A DNA stretch of 64,000 nucleotides from Hwanghaeella grinnelliae (lineage in GTDB: Bacteria > Pseudomonadota > Alphaproteobacteria > UBA8366 > Aestuariispiraceae), in assembly GCF_004005845.1 (NCBI RefSeq), contig NZ_SADE01000002.1, positions 421 to 64,420 of the forward strand, in the 5' to 3' direction. A program made the position numbers and the translations under genes. The notes beneath the pieces were generated by a model, which saw nothing but the letters and a program-made list of their open reading frames with translations, made no database searches and was not told the DNA's origin. How positions within the stretch are numbered: the first letter of the stretch is position 1; each line of letters begins with the position of its first letter. Below are positions 46,522 through 55,879 of this stretch, piece by piece.

Positions 46522-49470
46522 ATGAGCCAGCGCATGCGCATCAACGGCGGCATCGTCGACCGGTCCAAACCACTTTCCTTCGAATTCGACGGCAAGCAAT
46601 TGCAAGGTTTTGCGGGCGACACGCTCGCTTCGGCCCTGTTGGCGAACGATATCCGCTTTGTCGGCAGGTCGTTCAAGTATCACCGGCCGCGCGGCATTTT
46701 CACGGCCGGCCCGGAAGAACCCAACGCGCTGGTTCAACTGCGCCGGGGACCGTATCAGGAGCCGAACACGCGCGCGACCGTTGCGGAACTCTATGACGGG
46801 CTGCATGCCGCCAGTCAGAATTACCGCGGCAGCCTCAACTTCGACCTGATGGCCGTGAACGACTTGTTCGCGCCTTTCCTGAGCGCCGGGTTCTACTACA
46901 AGACCTTCATGTGGCCGCAGGCCTTCTGGGAAAAAGTGTACGAACCCGCAATCCGCGCCTCGGCCGGGTTGGGACGGCTTTCCGGTAAGGACGACCCGGA
47001 CATCTACGACAAGGGTTTCCTGCATTGCGATATTCTTGTGATCGGCGCGGGGCCAGCGGGTCTGATGGCGGCCCTGACGGCGGGGCGTTCCGGCGCGCGG
47101 GTGATCCTGGCGGACGAGGACTTCGCGCCGGGCGGGCGGCTCAACGCGGAAACCCATGAAATTAACGGCGGCGACGCGCAAGGCTGGACCGCCAGCGTCC
47201 TTTCCGAATTGAAAAGTCTACCCAATGTCCGGCTGATGAAACGGACCACGGTCTATGGCGCGTATGATCATGGCGTCTATGGCGCCTTGGAAAAGTCGAC
47301 GGACCATCTACCGATGAGCGGCGGAAAGCCGCGACAAATCCTATGGCGCATCTATTCCAAGCGCGCTGTGCTCTGCGCGGGCGCGACCGAACGGTCGATC
47401 GCCTTCGGTAACAACGACCGTCCCGGCGTCATGCTGGCGGGCGCCGTACGCGCCTATGCCAACCGCTGGGGCGTCGCGCCGGGCCGCAACGTCGCCATCT
47501 TCACAAACAACGATGACGGCTGGCGCACCGCAACGGACCTTGCCGCGAAAGGTGTTTCCATCGCCGCCGTGATCGATACACGGTCCGGTGCGGCGCCGGC
47601 CGACGTTGCGGGCGCCACCATCGCGATGGGCGCATCCATTGTCGACACCAAGGGTCGGAAGGGTATTTCCGCCGTGACGTTGTCGAACGGCACGACGGTT
47701 CCCGTCGATTGTCTGGCGGTGTCTGGCGGCTGGAGCCCCAATGTTCACCTGACCTGCCACCAACGCGGTCGTCCCGATTGGGCGGACGAAATCGCTGCCT
47801 TTGTTCCGGGCAAGGACCTTCCGGTGGGGATGAGTGTCGCCGGCGCGGCCAAGGGCGCCCTGACCCTTGCGGCCTGCCTGCAAGAGGGGGCGAAGGCCGG
47901 GGCGCAAGCCGCGCAAGACCTGGGGCTCACCGCCAGCATGGCGGAAATCCCCGAGGCATCGGATGAAGCTTCGGCCATCACGCCCTTCTGGCATGTGACC
48001 GAAAGCAAAGGCCGTGCCTGGATTGACCTGCAAAACGATGTGACGGCCAAGGATGTCCAGCTTGCCAAACGGGAAGGGTATCGATCCGTCGAATTGTTAA
48101 AGCGCTACACGACCCTGGGAATGGCGACTGACCAGGGCAAGACCGCCAATGTCCTTGGGCTGGCCGTCCTGGCCGAAGCCAGTGGAAAATCGATCCCCGA
48201 AACGGGCACGACAATCTTCCGCCCACCCTATACGCCGGTTCCCATCGCAGCCTTTGCCGGCCGCAGCCGGGGCAAGGACTTCCGCCCCACGCGCTTGACG
48301 CCCGGGCATGAATGGGCCGCGGAACAAGGGGCCGTTTTCGTCGAAGCGGGCATGTGGCTTCGTGGCCAATGGTTCCCAAAACCCGGCGAAACCCATTGGC
48401 GGGAAAGTGTTGATAGGGAAGTTCTTGCGACTCGCAAATCAGTCGGGATCTGCGATGTTACGACCCTCGGTAAAATCGATGTTCAGGGCCGCGACGCGGC
48501 CGAGTTCTTGAACAAGGTATACGCCAACGGCTTTGCGAAACTACCAGTCGGCAAGGTTCGTTACGGCTTGATGCTGCGTGAAGACGGCATGGTGATGGAT
48601 GACGGTACCACCGCGCGCCTGTCGGAAAATCATTTCGTGATGACGACGACAACGGCCAATGCGGTTGGTGTGTTCCGGCATATGGAATTCTGCCGCCAAT
48701 GCCTGTGGCCGGATCTGGACGTGCATTTGATCTCGGCGACAGAACAATTCGCGCAATACGCTGTCGCGGGCCCAAATGCCCGCAAGCTGCTGCAGAAAAT
48801 CGTCGACCCGGAATTCGATATTTCCAACGACGCCTTTCCCTTCATGGGGTGTGGCGAAATCACGGTCTGCGGCGGCACGCCTGCCCGGCTGTTCCGGATA
48901 TCCTTCTCCGGTGAGTTGGCATACGAAATCGCCGTCCCGTCGCGCTATGGCGATGGCTTGATCCGCGCCTTGATGGCGGCCGGTGAGGAATTCGATGCCG
49001 TTCCCTACGGCACGGAAGCGCTGAGCGTCATGCGGATCGAAAAAGGACATCCCGCGGGGAACGAATTGAACGGCCAAACAACGGCGCGGGACATGGGCAT
49101 GGGCCGCATGGTTTCGAAGAAGAAAGACTCCATCGGCAGCATCCTGTCCGAGCGGCCTGAATTGAACCGGGAAGACGGCCTTGCCCTTGTCGGGTTCAGG
49201 CCTGTCGACAGGGCCAGGCAATTGAAGTCCGGGGCGCATTTCATTCCCAAGGGCAAGACACCGTCGTTGGAGAATGACGAAGGCTGGATGACATCCGTCG
49301 CCTATTCCCCGACGCTGGGCCATTCCATCGGTCTTGGCTTCATCAAACGCGGATCCGACCGCCTGGGCGAGACCATCGTCGCCGCCGATCCGATCCGGGG
49401 CGAGAGTATCGAAGTCGAAATCGTTTCACCCCATTTCTTTGATCCGGAAGGGGAACGCGTCCGTGCCTGA
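46522..49470 (+). CDS. soxA: Sarcosine oxidase alpha subunit
   Basis: 982 residues from the ATG at 46522 (GGGAGGG upstream). N-terminal 2Fe-2S-like/ubiquitin-fold segment 'LSFEFDGKQLQGFAGDTLASALLAND', NAD-binding domain 'CDILVIGAGPAGLMAALTAGRSGA' at about 170, second nucleotide motif near 'PGRNVAIFTNNDDGW', and C-terminal aminomethyltransferase (GcvT-like, THF-binding) domain from about 590. Starts 2 nt after the soxD stop. Confidence 0.95.
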   Translation: MSQRMRINGGIVDRSKPLSFEFDGKQLQGFAGDTLASALLANDIRFVGRSFKYHRPRGIFTAGPEEPNALVQLRRGPYQEPNTRATVAELYDGLHAASQNYRGSLNFDLMAVNDLFAPFLSAGFYYKTFMWPQAFWEKVYEPAIRASAGLGRLSGKDDPDIYDKGFLHCDILVIGAGPAGLMAALTAGRSGARVILADEDFAPGGRLNAETHEINGGDAQGWTASVLSELKSLPNVRLMKRTTVYGAYDHGVYGALEKSTDHLPMSGGKPRQILWRIYSKRAVLCAGATERSIAFGNNDRPGVMLAGAVRAYANRWGVAPGRNVAIFTNNDDGWRTATDLAAKGVSIAAVIDTRSGAAPADVAGATIAMGASIVDTKGRKGISAVTLSNGTTVPVDCLAVSGGWSPNVHLTCHQRGRPDWADEIAAFVPGKDLPVGMSVAGAAKGALTLAACLQEGAKAGAQAAQDLGLTASMAEIPEASDEASAITPFWHVTESKGRAWIDLQNDVTAKDVQLAKREGYRSVELLKRYTTLGMATDQGKTANVLGLAVLAEASGKSIPETGTTIFRPPYTPVPIAAFAGRSRGKDFRPTRLTPGHEWAAEQGAVFVEAGMWLRGQWFPKPGETHWRESVDREVLATRKSVGICDVTTLGKIDVQGRDAAEFLNKVYANGFAKLPVGKVRYGLMLREDGMVMDDGTTARLSENHFVMTTTTANAVGVFRHMEFCRQCLWPDLDVHLISATEQFAQYAVAGPNARKLLQKIVDPEFDISNDAFPFMGCGEITVCGGTPARLFRISFSGELAYEIAVPSRYGDGLIRALMAAGEEFDAVPYGTEALSVMRIEKGHPAGNELNGQTTARDMGMGRMVSKKKDSIGSILSERPELNREDGLALVGFRPVDRARQLKSGAHFIPKGKTPSLENDEGWMTSVAYSPTLGHSIGLGFIKRGSDRLGETIVAADPIRGESIEVEIVSPHFFDPEGERVRA

Positions 49471-50032
49471 CATGACATTGAAACCCAAGACGCCGCTGAA
49501 CGGATACAGCGAAACCTTTGGCGCAACGGTTCTGGAAGAGATCGCGGGGATGGGATTGGTTTCCATCGCCACGCCGCGCGGTGGCGTCGATGCGCTGCAA
49601 GGTGCCGTTCAGTCCGCCTATGGCTGTGCCCTGCCGCCCACCGGCTCAAGCACCATCGGCAATGACGGCGCCATACGCCTTATGGGATTGCAGCCGGGCC
49701 AGGTCTTCGCACTGTTCGCCTATGATGGTGACACAGCCGTGACAGAAATCGAAAAAGCGTTGGGAGACAACGGCTATTACACGGACCAGTCGGACAGCTG
49801 GGCCATGTTGCACCTTTCCGGCAGCGCCGCTATCGACGCCTTGGCGCGCATCTGCCCGCTCGACCTGGACGCGTCCGTCTTCCCGGACGGGACAGTCGCC
49901 CGGACAGTGATGGAGCATATGGGGGTGATCGTCCTTCGGGAGGGAACGGACGGCTTCTTGCTGATGGCCGCCCGTTCCTCTGCCGCGAACTTTCTGCACG
50001 CCGTCGAACAATCCGTCCGCAACGTGACCTGA
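49463..50032 (+). CDS. soxG: Sarcosine oxidase gamma subunit
   Basis: About 189 residues. The GTG at 49463 is preferred because AAGGGG lies 9 nt upstream and it overlaps soxA by 8 nt; an ATG at 49472 is the alternative. GcvT-like fold fragment: 'YYTDQSDSWAMLHLSGSAAIDALARICPLDLD' and 'HMGVIVLREGTDGFLLMAARSSA'. Completes the soxBDAG set. Confidence 0.9.
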   Translation: MPDMTLKPKTPLNGYSETFGATVLEEIAGMGLVSIATPRGGVDALQGAVQSAYGCALPPTGSSTIGNDGAIRLMGLQPGQVFALFAYDGDTAVTEIEKALGDNGYYTDQSDSWAMLHLSGSAAIDALARICPLDLDASVFPDGTVARTVMEHMGVIVLREGTDGFLLMAARSSAANFLHAVEQSVRNVT

Positions 50033-50047
50033 CCGGTTAGCCGGTCA
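50030..50047. terminator. Short hairpin between convergent soxG and aminotransferase
   Basis: Perfect 7-bp stem (TGACCGG and complement) with a TTAG loop, starting at the soxG stop codon. No T-run follows, so termination strength is doubtful. Confidence 0.4.
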
Positions 50048-50059
50048 AAGAGCGGGCCT

Positions 50060-51430
50060 TCAGCCCAGCACCGACACGATCGCCTTTCGGGCGGCGTCGA
50101 CGATTTTGTCCGCTTCCGCGCGATCCAGGCAGAGCGGCGGCGCGAAGCCCAAGATATCACCCTGCGGCATCGCCCGGCCGATCACGCCTTCCTTCGCCAG
50201 CGCGGCGGCGACCTGCGGGCCCACCTTGTCGCCTGCATCGAAGAAAACCCGGCCGTCCTTCTGTTTGACGAATTCGACCGCGCAAAGCATGCCCTCGCCA
50301 CGCACATCGCCGACATTCGCATGGGTCGACAGCGCATCGTGCATCGATTGGTTCAGGTAGGAACCGACGACGCGGGCATTGTCGACCAGGTCCAACGAGT
50401 CGATCAGGTTCAGGTTGGCGACGCCGGCCGCCGCGCCGATCGGATGCGCGGAATAGGTCCAGCCATGGCCGATTGGCCCCAACTCGTCCGTGCCCTGTTC
50501 CAGAACCTTCCAGACCTTGTCGGCGATGATGGAGCCGGAGAGCGGCGCATAGGCCGAGGTCAGACCCTTGGCAATGGTGATGATATCCGCGTTGATCCCG
50601 TAATGGGTCGTGCCCATCATGCTGCCCAGGCGGCCGAAGCCGGTGACGACTTCATCCGCGATCAGCAGAATATCGTGCTTTGCGAGGACTTCCTGGATCG
50701 CCGCCCAATAGCCTTCCGGCGGCGGAACGATTCCGCCCGTGCCGAGAATCGGTTCACCGATGAAGGCTGCGATGGTATCCGGCCCTTCCTTGGCGATCAG
50801 CGCTTCCAGTTCCCGGACGCAATGATCGACGAAGTCCTTTTCGGACATGTCCAGATCGGGCCGGCGGAAATAATACGGCGCTTCGGTATGCACGACCTTG
50901 TCGAGCGGCAGGTCGAATTTCTTGTGGAACAGTTCCAAACCGGTCAGCGAACCGGTCATCAGGCCCGACCCGTGATAACCGCGCCAGCGGGAGATGATCT
51001 TCTTCTTCTCAGGACGGCCCAGAATGTTGTTGTAGTACCAGACGAGCTTGATGTTGGTCTCATTGGCATCGGACCCGCCAAGCCCGAAATAGACCTTGGA
51101 CATATTGGCCGGCGCCCGGTCGACAACCATCTTCGACAAGGTGATGGAGGCTTCGGTCCCGTGCCCGACATAGGCGTGATAATAAGAAAGTTCCTTCGCC
51201 TGTTTCGCTATCGCTTCGGCGATTTCCTGACGGCCATACCCGACATTCACGCAGTAGAGGCCCGCGAAACCGTCGAGCATCTTATTGCCGTCGCGGTCTT
51301 CGATATACACACCGGAACCCCCGGAGACGATCCGGCTGGGGCTTTCGCCGCGTGCGTGCTGTGCAAGATGTGTCGAGGGATGGAAGAAGTTCTCCCGATC
51401 CCACTTGTCCAACTGATCATTGGTCAACAT
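50060..51430 (-). CDS. Class III aminotransferase (DoeD/SpuC-like)
   Basis: 456 residues. PLP Lys288 in [15 protein letters not shown] and Asp259 in [13 protein letters not shown]; '[21 protein letters not shown]' at 115-134 contains the usual Ser/Asn phosphate site. This subgroup includes diaminobutyrate aminotransferases of ectoine catabolism (DoeD) and diamine/putrescine aminotransferases. The last gene of the acetylpolyamine amidohydrolase/EutB/EutC operon, so it probably deaminates the final diamine or diamino acid. Confidence 0.85.
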   Translation of the reverse strand: MLTNDQLDKWDRENFFHPSTHLAQHARGESPSRIVSGGSGVYIEDRDGNKMLDGFAGLYCVNVGYGRQEIAEAIAKQAKELSYYHAYVGHGTEASITLSKMVVDRAPANMSKVYFGLGGSDANETNIKLVWYYNNILGRPEKKKIISRWRGYHGSGLMTGSLTGLELFHKKFDLPLDKVVHTEAPYYFRRPDLDMSEKDFVDHCVRELEALIAKEGPDTIAAFIGEPILGTGGIVPPPEGYWAAIQEVLAKHDILLIADEVVTGFGRLGSMMGTTHYGINADIITIAKGLTSAYAPLSGSIIADKVWKVLEQGTDELGPIGHGWTYSAHPIGAAAGVANLNLIDSLDLVDNARVVGSYLNQSMHDALSTHANVGDVRGEGMLCAVEFVKQKDGRVFFDAGDKVGPQVAAALAKEGVIGRAMPQGDILGFAPPLCLDRAEADKIVDAARKAIVSVLG

Positions 51431-51561
51431 GTTTCGATCCTTTCTTTTTTACAGTCAGCCGGTATTGAAGACAGTCTCCGTAAAGACTGTCACCCGCAGC
51501 GTTCCGTGCAAAAAAGGACCTTTGGGCCGGTGAACTTTTCGGCATTGGTGCCGGCTGCCAC

Positions 51562-52557
51562 CTATGCTTCCACAATCGTCCCCGTACCCGCGGTTTTGGC
51601 CGCAGCGAAGGCGAATGTTGCTATGGCGGTATCTTGTGCGCCCGTTCCGGTCAAGTCACAGAGCGTGATTTCCCGGTCCGATTTCCGCCCCAGGGATGGG
51701 TCCAATACGACCTGCCCCAACTCGTTTATACCATCCGTCGTGGCCACCGTACCGGCTTGAAGCGCGGACCGCAATTCGCCCAGGGTTTCGCATTGGCTGA
51801 TCCGGTCAGCCACATAGACGTCCAATTTCGTGAAGGCGGCCGGGTCGATTTCATTCTTACCGGTCTGGTCCGACCCCATGGCGGTGATGTGCAGACCCGG
51901 ATGGAGCCAGTCCGCCTTCAGGACCGCTTCCGCGGACGGGGTCGTCGTCACGACAAGCTGGCTTTCGGCGACCAGGCGCGCCGGGTCGGGTTCGGCAACG
52001 GCGTCGACGCCGGTCCTTGCGGCGATGTCCGCGGCACAAGCCGCCGCTTTTCCGGCATCGCGTCCCCAGACGAGCACTTTCTTGAACGGCCGAACCAGGT
52101 GCGCCGCCTCGATTTGTAACCGCGCCTGGGCGCCGGTGCCCATCACGCCTGCCGTCTCGACATTTTGCGGCGCCATCAGTTTGGCGGCCAGGCCGCCCGC
52201 GGCGGCCGTCCGGACATCGGTCAGATAGCCATTGTCCAACAGCACGGCTTCGACCACGCCCGTCTTCGCGGAAAACAAAACCATCAGCCCGTTGGTGCTG
52301 GGCAGGCCGATCGACGGGTTGTTGAAGAAACCGGGACTGATCTTGACGGCGAACCCGTCGAAGCCCGGGATATAGGCGGTCTTCACGTCGACTTCGCCAT
52401 GTACGGAGGGAATATCCATCGACATGATCGGCGGCATGATGACCTCGCCCCCGGCCAGGGTCGCGAAGGCTTTCGCGACGATGTCTATCGCGGTCTCGTC
52501 AACGGAGACGAATTGGCGCAACTGCGCTTCGGTCAGTATATGGATGTCACGCGGCAT
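51562..52557 (-). CDS. Ornithine cyclodeaminase-family protein, EutC-like
   Basis: 331 residues, OCD/mu-crystallin fold: NAD site 'GVMGTGAQARLQIEA' at about 138-152, substrate Lys region 'VKTAYIPGFDGFAVKISPGF'. Relatives EutC (ectoine utilisation) and BhcD (iminosuccinate reductase) reduce imines made by a PLP dehydratase. Its start overlaps the end of the EutB-like gene by 11 nt, strongly linking the two. Confidence 0.82.
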   Translation of the reverse strand: MPRDIHILTEAQLRQFVSVDETAIDIVAKAFATLAGGEVIMPPIMSMDIPSVHGEVDVKTAYIPGFDGFAVKISPGFFNNPSIGLPSTNGLMVLFSAKTGVVEAVLLDNGYLTDVRTAAAGGLAAKLMAPQNVETAGVMGTGAQARLQIEAAHLVRPFKKVLVWGRDAGKAAACAADIAARTGVDAVAEPDPARLVAESQLVVTTTPSAEAVLKADWLHPGLHITAMGSDQTGKNEIDPAAFTKLDVYVADRISQCETLGELRSALQAGTVATTDGINELGQVVLDPSLGRKSDREITLCDLTGTGAQDTAIATFAFAAAKTAGTGTIVEA

Positions 52558-53566
52558 AGGCTTGCCCCCTTATTGTTGTGTTGCCAAGCGTCACATCGCG
52601 ACCTTGCATGATATCCGCGTGGACCGTCATATCGATATTGCGGCCTGTGATGATGGTCGCAATCGGACCGTCAGATTTCGGTAGTTTGCCGGATTGCAAC
52701 GCGGCAATGCCGACAACGCAGGCCCCCTCGCAAACCATCCGGTCTTCGTAATATATGGTCTGCATGGCGCGATAGATCTCGTCCTCAGTCACCAGCAAAA
52801 CATCGTCCAGGAAGTCTCGACATAGAGGAAAGGACAGCCGGTTATCAAGGCCGATTCCGCCGCCTAGCGAGTCGGCAAGGCTCGGCACCTCCTCGACCTC
52901 CACGGGATTGCCCGCCTGAAGCGAGGCATGCATCGCCGCGCCGCGGTCCATGGAAATGCCGATGACGCGGATATCCGGCCGCCGGGCCTTCACGGCGAAG
53001 GCGATGCCGCCGGCCAGACCGCCGCCCGACAAGGGCACCAGAACGGTCTTGAGCGAGGGACATTGATCGAGCAGTTCCAGCCCGATCGTTCCCTGTCCCG
53101 CAATAACATACGGATCGTCGAAGGGCGATATTTCGACCAATCCTTCAGCTTCGACCAACCGCAGGCTCTCCGCCATTGCATCGTCCTGGGATTTACCGAT
53201 GATGCGCACTTCCGCCCCCAAGGCCTTGATACCGTCGATCTTCGCCTGCGGCACCAGGGACGACATGCAGATGATCGCCCGCATCCCGCGCGCCCGCGCC
53301 GCATAGGCAACCCCACGGCCGTGGTTCCCGGTCGAACAACAGGTCACGCCGCCGACATCCCCCTCAAGCGCGAGGATCGCATTGGCCGCACCACGCAGCT
53401 TGAACGCCCCCATCGGCTGGGTCATTTCAAGCTTCAACAGGAACTCATTCCCTGCGAGTTTGCTGAGATGGGGCGACGGCACCAGGGGTGTCGTCACCGC
53501 CATGTCGGCAATCCTGTCCCGCGCCGCGTCTATCCAACTTGGCGTGAAATCCGCATAGTCGATCAT
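52547..53566 (-). CDS. PLP-dependent dehydratase, EutB-like
   Basis: 339 residues, threonine/serine dehydratase fold: PLP Lys56 in MGAFKLRGAAN, 'STGNHGRGVAYAA' phosphate-adjacent loop, 'PLSGGGLAGGIAFA' phosphate-binding loop at about 181-194. No C-terminal ACT regulatory domain, so not biosynthetic IlvA. EutB and BhcB dehydrate beta-hydroxy amino acids to imines, the substrate of the overlapping EutC-like reductase. Confidence 0.83.
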   Translation of the reverse strand: MIDYADFTPSWIDAARDRIADMAVTTPLVPSPHLSKLAGNEFLLKLEMTQPMGAFKLRGAANAILALEGDVGGVTCCSTGNHGRGVAYAARARGMRAIICMSSLVPQAKIDGIKALGAEVRIIGKSQDDAMAESLRLVEAEGLVEISPFDDPYVIAGQGTIGLELLDQCPSLKTVLVPLSGGGLAGGIAFAVKARRPDIRVIGISMDRGAAMHASLQAGNPVEVEEVPSLADSLGGGIGLDNRLSFPLCRDFLDDVLLVTEDEIYRAMQTIYYEDRMVCEGACVVGIAALQSGKLPKSDGPIATIITGRNIDMTVHADIMQGRDVTLGNTTIRGQAYAA

Positions 53567-53573
53567 ACCGTCC

Positions 53574-54611
53574 CTACCCTGCAGCTGCTTCGAAGCCGTC
53601 CAGGACGTTAACGGTATTGATCCCGATTTCTTCCACCGCGTAGCCGCCCTCCATCACGAAAAGGGTCGGCAGGTTGGCGCCGGCGATGCGCCCACCGTAA
53701 TCCGTGAAATCCTGGCTGCGCAGCTTGAAGAAGCTGATTGGATCCTTTTCAAAGGTGTCGACACCAAGGGAGACGACCAAAGCGTCTGCCCCGAAATCCG
53801 CGATCCGCTTCAAGCCTTCATCCAGCGCCGCGCCCCACACCTCATAGGGGGCAGCGACCGGCAAGGGGAAATTCGCCGTAAAGCCTTCGCCGGCGCCAGC
53901 CCCCGTCTCATCCGCGTAACCCAGGAAATGCGGGAAGGCATCGACCGGGTCGCCATGCAGGGAAACGAAGAGAACATCGTCCCGGTTGTAGAATATTTCC
54001 TGCGTGCCGTTGCCGTGATGAAAATCCACATCCAGGATCGCAACCTTTGCCGCGCCCTTGCCGCGCATATGGTTCGCGGCGATGGCGGCATTGTTCAAGA
54101 AACAATAACCGCCGAATTGGCTGGTCGATGCGTGATGGCCGGGTGGGCGGCACAGTGCGAAAGCAGCCCGGTCGCCGTTCATCACCAAATCGGCGGCCGT
54201 CAACGCCACGTCCTTCGATGCCAAAGCGGCTTCCCAACTGCCTTCGGAAATCGACGTTTCCCCCGCCAGGGCGTAATAGCCCAGAAGACCGTCGATTTGC
54301 TTCGGGATTCTGTCAACGGAAAGGGAACGGGAGGGCCAAACCGTGGGGATCGCCTCTCCCTTATACCCACTGTCGGCCCACAGCTGCCAAGCCTTGGACA
54401 GGAAATCGACGAAGCCGGCGTCATGTATCGCGAGCACCGGGTCCATCCCGTAATCCGCCGGTTCCACGTAATCCCCAAGACCGCGCTTGTCCAACTCAGC
54501 GGTGATGAATTCGATCCGCTCCGGGCACTCGAACGGCCGCACGAGAGTGCCGCCATAAAGTTCCGTCTTTGAGTTCCGCAAGTAGTGCCGTTCCGTGAAA
54601 ACCGTCTTCAT
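53574..54611 (-). CDS. Acetylpolyamine amidohydrolase (HDAC family)
   Basis: 345 residues, whole-length class II-like deacetylase. Zinc ligands Asp196 and His198 in LDVDFHHGNG and Asp285 in SLGVDTFEKDP; general base pair His159-His160 in RPPGHH; catalytic Tyr324 in MEGGYAVEE. These positions are one residue off from those of the Mycoplana ramosa acetylpolyamine amidohydrolase as I remember them, and the family dimerisation loop (about 80-110) is present. Removes acetyl groups from N-acetyl diamines/polyamines. First gene of the operon, 7 nt before the EutB-like gene. Confidence 0.87.
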   Translation of the reverse strand: MKTVFTERHYLRNSKTELYGGTLVRPFECPERIEFITAELDKRGLGDYVEPADYGMDPVLAIHDAGFVDFLSKAWQLWADSGYKGEAIPTVWPSRSLSVDRIPKQIDGLLGYYALAGETSISEGSWEAALASKDVALTAADLVMNGDRAAFALCRPPGHHASTSQFGGYCFLNNAAIAANHMRGKGAAKVAILDVDFHHGNGTQEIFYNRDDVLFVSLHGDPVDAFPHFLGYADETGAGAGEGFTANFPLPVAAPYEVWGAALDEGLKRIADFGADALVVSLGVDTFEKDPISFFKLRSQDFTDYGGRIAGANLPTLFVMEGGYAVEEIGINTVNVLDGFEAAAG

Positions 54612-54884
54612 ACGCGTAAGCCCTCTAAGTGATACCGGCGCATCCGCAACCGGCGAAACTGGAATTCGTCGGCCCAGTCTGGTTCACCCGCCCCTGGTTT
54701 CGCAACCCATTCCGGACCTGTGTGGGAGGGATTGTGACATCCTGGTTATGCGTCCGGCCTCACCGGCTTGAACACTTGGCTTTCAACCTTCGAACCGTCT
54801 AGACTGCCGGCCTCAGAGCGAGGTCGCGGAACCGGGACCGCCCCCTCCGGCACAAGAATTCTGATGCAGGCGAAGGAAGACAAT

Positions 54885-55310
54885 ATGCGCTTTTCGACCA
54901 TGATCGCTGGTTTGTTTCTGGTATTTGCCGCCGTCCCGGCCGCCCATGCCCAAACCGGATCGCAAGCGGTTCAAGTAGAACTGAACAAGCTGGAACCCCA
55001 GGCGAATGCCTGCCGCGCCTATCTGGTTCTGCAGAACGGAACGGAAAGCGAATTTTCGTCCCTGCGCCTCGACTTGGTCGCCTTCGACACGGACGGAATC
55101 GTCGCGAAACGCCTGGCGGTTGAAGCCGCGCCCCTCCCCCCGGGCAAGACCAGCTTGAAGCTGTTCGACATGTCCGACCTTTCCTGCGAGGGGATCGGCC
55201 ACTTGCTGCTGAATTCCGTGCTGGCTTGTGGCGATCAAAACGGTGAGCGCACCGACTGCTTGGACCTTGTCGGTGTGTCCGCGAAGCCGGGCCTTAGCCT
55301 TATCAAATAG
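54885..55310 (+). CDS. Small exported protein, function unknown
   Basis: 141 residues from the ATG at 54885, preceded by AAGGAAG. Signal peptide: 'MIAGLFLVFAAVPAAHAQ', cleavage after AHA (about residue 22). The mature part, about 118 residues, contains three Cys residues and a pattern 'ACRAYLVLQNGT--EFSSLRLDLVAFD-DG' that looks like a beta-sandwich (Ig/FxLYD-like). I do not recognise a family with certainty. Convergent with a second small exported protein. Confidence 0.75.
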   Translation: MRFSTMIAGLFLVFAAVPAAHAQTGSQAVQVELNKLEPQANACRAYLVLQNGTESEFSSLRLDLVAFDTDGIVAKRLAVEAAPLPPGKTSLKLFDMSDLSCEGIGHLLLNSVLACGDQNGERTDCLDLVGVSAKPGLSLIK

Positions 55311-55347
55311 CGCCTACTCAAATAGCGCTTACTCAAATAGCGCCTGC
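55303..55347. repeat. Three tandem 15-bp units over a stop codon
   Basis: TCAAATAGCGCCTAC followed by two copies with one mismatch each. The first unit includes the last codon and TAG stop of the upstream gene, so the tail of that gene appears to have been duplicated twice. Confidence 0.9.
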
Positions 55348-55354
55348 GAGGAAG

Positions 55355-55648
55355 CTAGTTCCGCTTCTCTACGCCGCCGTCGACAAGCATGCCGCACACC
55401 CCGTTGGGCAGCATGAGCAGCGGGCCGTCCGGTACGCCTTGGGTCCGTAGCGGACAGGGGGGCATTGGCTTCCGGCACTCCGCTTCGCTTTCCGAACCGG
55501 CCTTCATACACGTTTCGGGCATTCGCGCATCGTGCCGGGAATCCGACGCCGCATAGGACACCGAAATCGATAGCATCGCGACCGTGCATACCGCCAAACC
55601 AATAGGCATCAGGCCTTTTCCGGATTGCGTTTTGGGGGCGGAAGACAT
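55355..55648 (-). CDS. Small secreted Cys-containing protein, unknown
   Basis: 97 residues, ATG at 55648 after AAGGA. Signal peptide hydrophobic at about 14-32, cleavage near SYA. The mature part of about 65 residues has Cys residues in 'PETCMKAG', 'AECRKPMPPCPLR' and 'NGVCGML' (four), enough for two disulfides. Not recognised. Faces the preceding exported protein gene tail to tail. Confidence 0.6.
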   Translation of the reverse strand: MSSAPKTQSGKGLMPIGLAVCTVAMLSISVSYAASDSRHDARMPETCMKAGSESEAECRKPMPPCPLRTQGVPDGPLLMLPNGVCGMLVDGGVEKRN

Positions 55649-55879
55649 GGGGCGATCCTTAAGAGTGCTTTCGGTCGGGCTTCAGTGGACGGGCGGTTGT
55701 CGAACCGGCCCTTGCATACGTTTTCGAAAAGAAGAATGCCGCCGAATATCCCCGATTGTTAAATATCAAACGGGAATGATTTCCATGCCCCCTTTGCATC
55801 GTTCTTTCTGCTAGTGTCCCTGTTTGAGGGTCAGACCCATGTCAGAATGGTACCTATTTCAGGGAGAAACGCGGGCGGG

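Noticed and set aside
48541-49323. 260-codon minus-strand frame
   Set aside because: Antisense shadow of soxA, whose frame and domains are unambiguous.
50321-51760. 479-codon plus-strand frame
   Set aside because: Antisense to the aminotransferase gene, which has full PLP motifs; the extension beyond is not conserved-looking.
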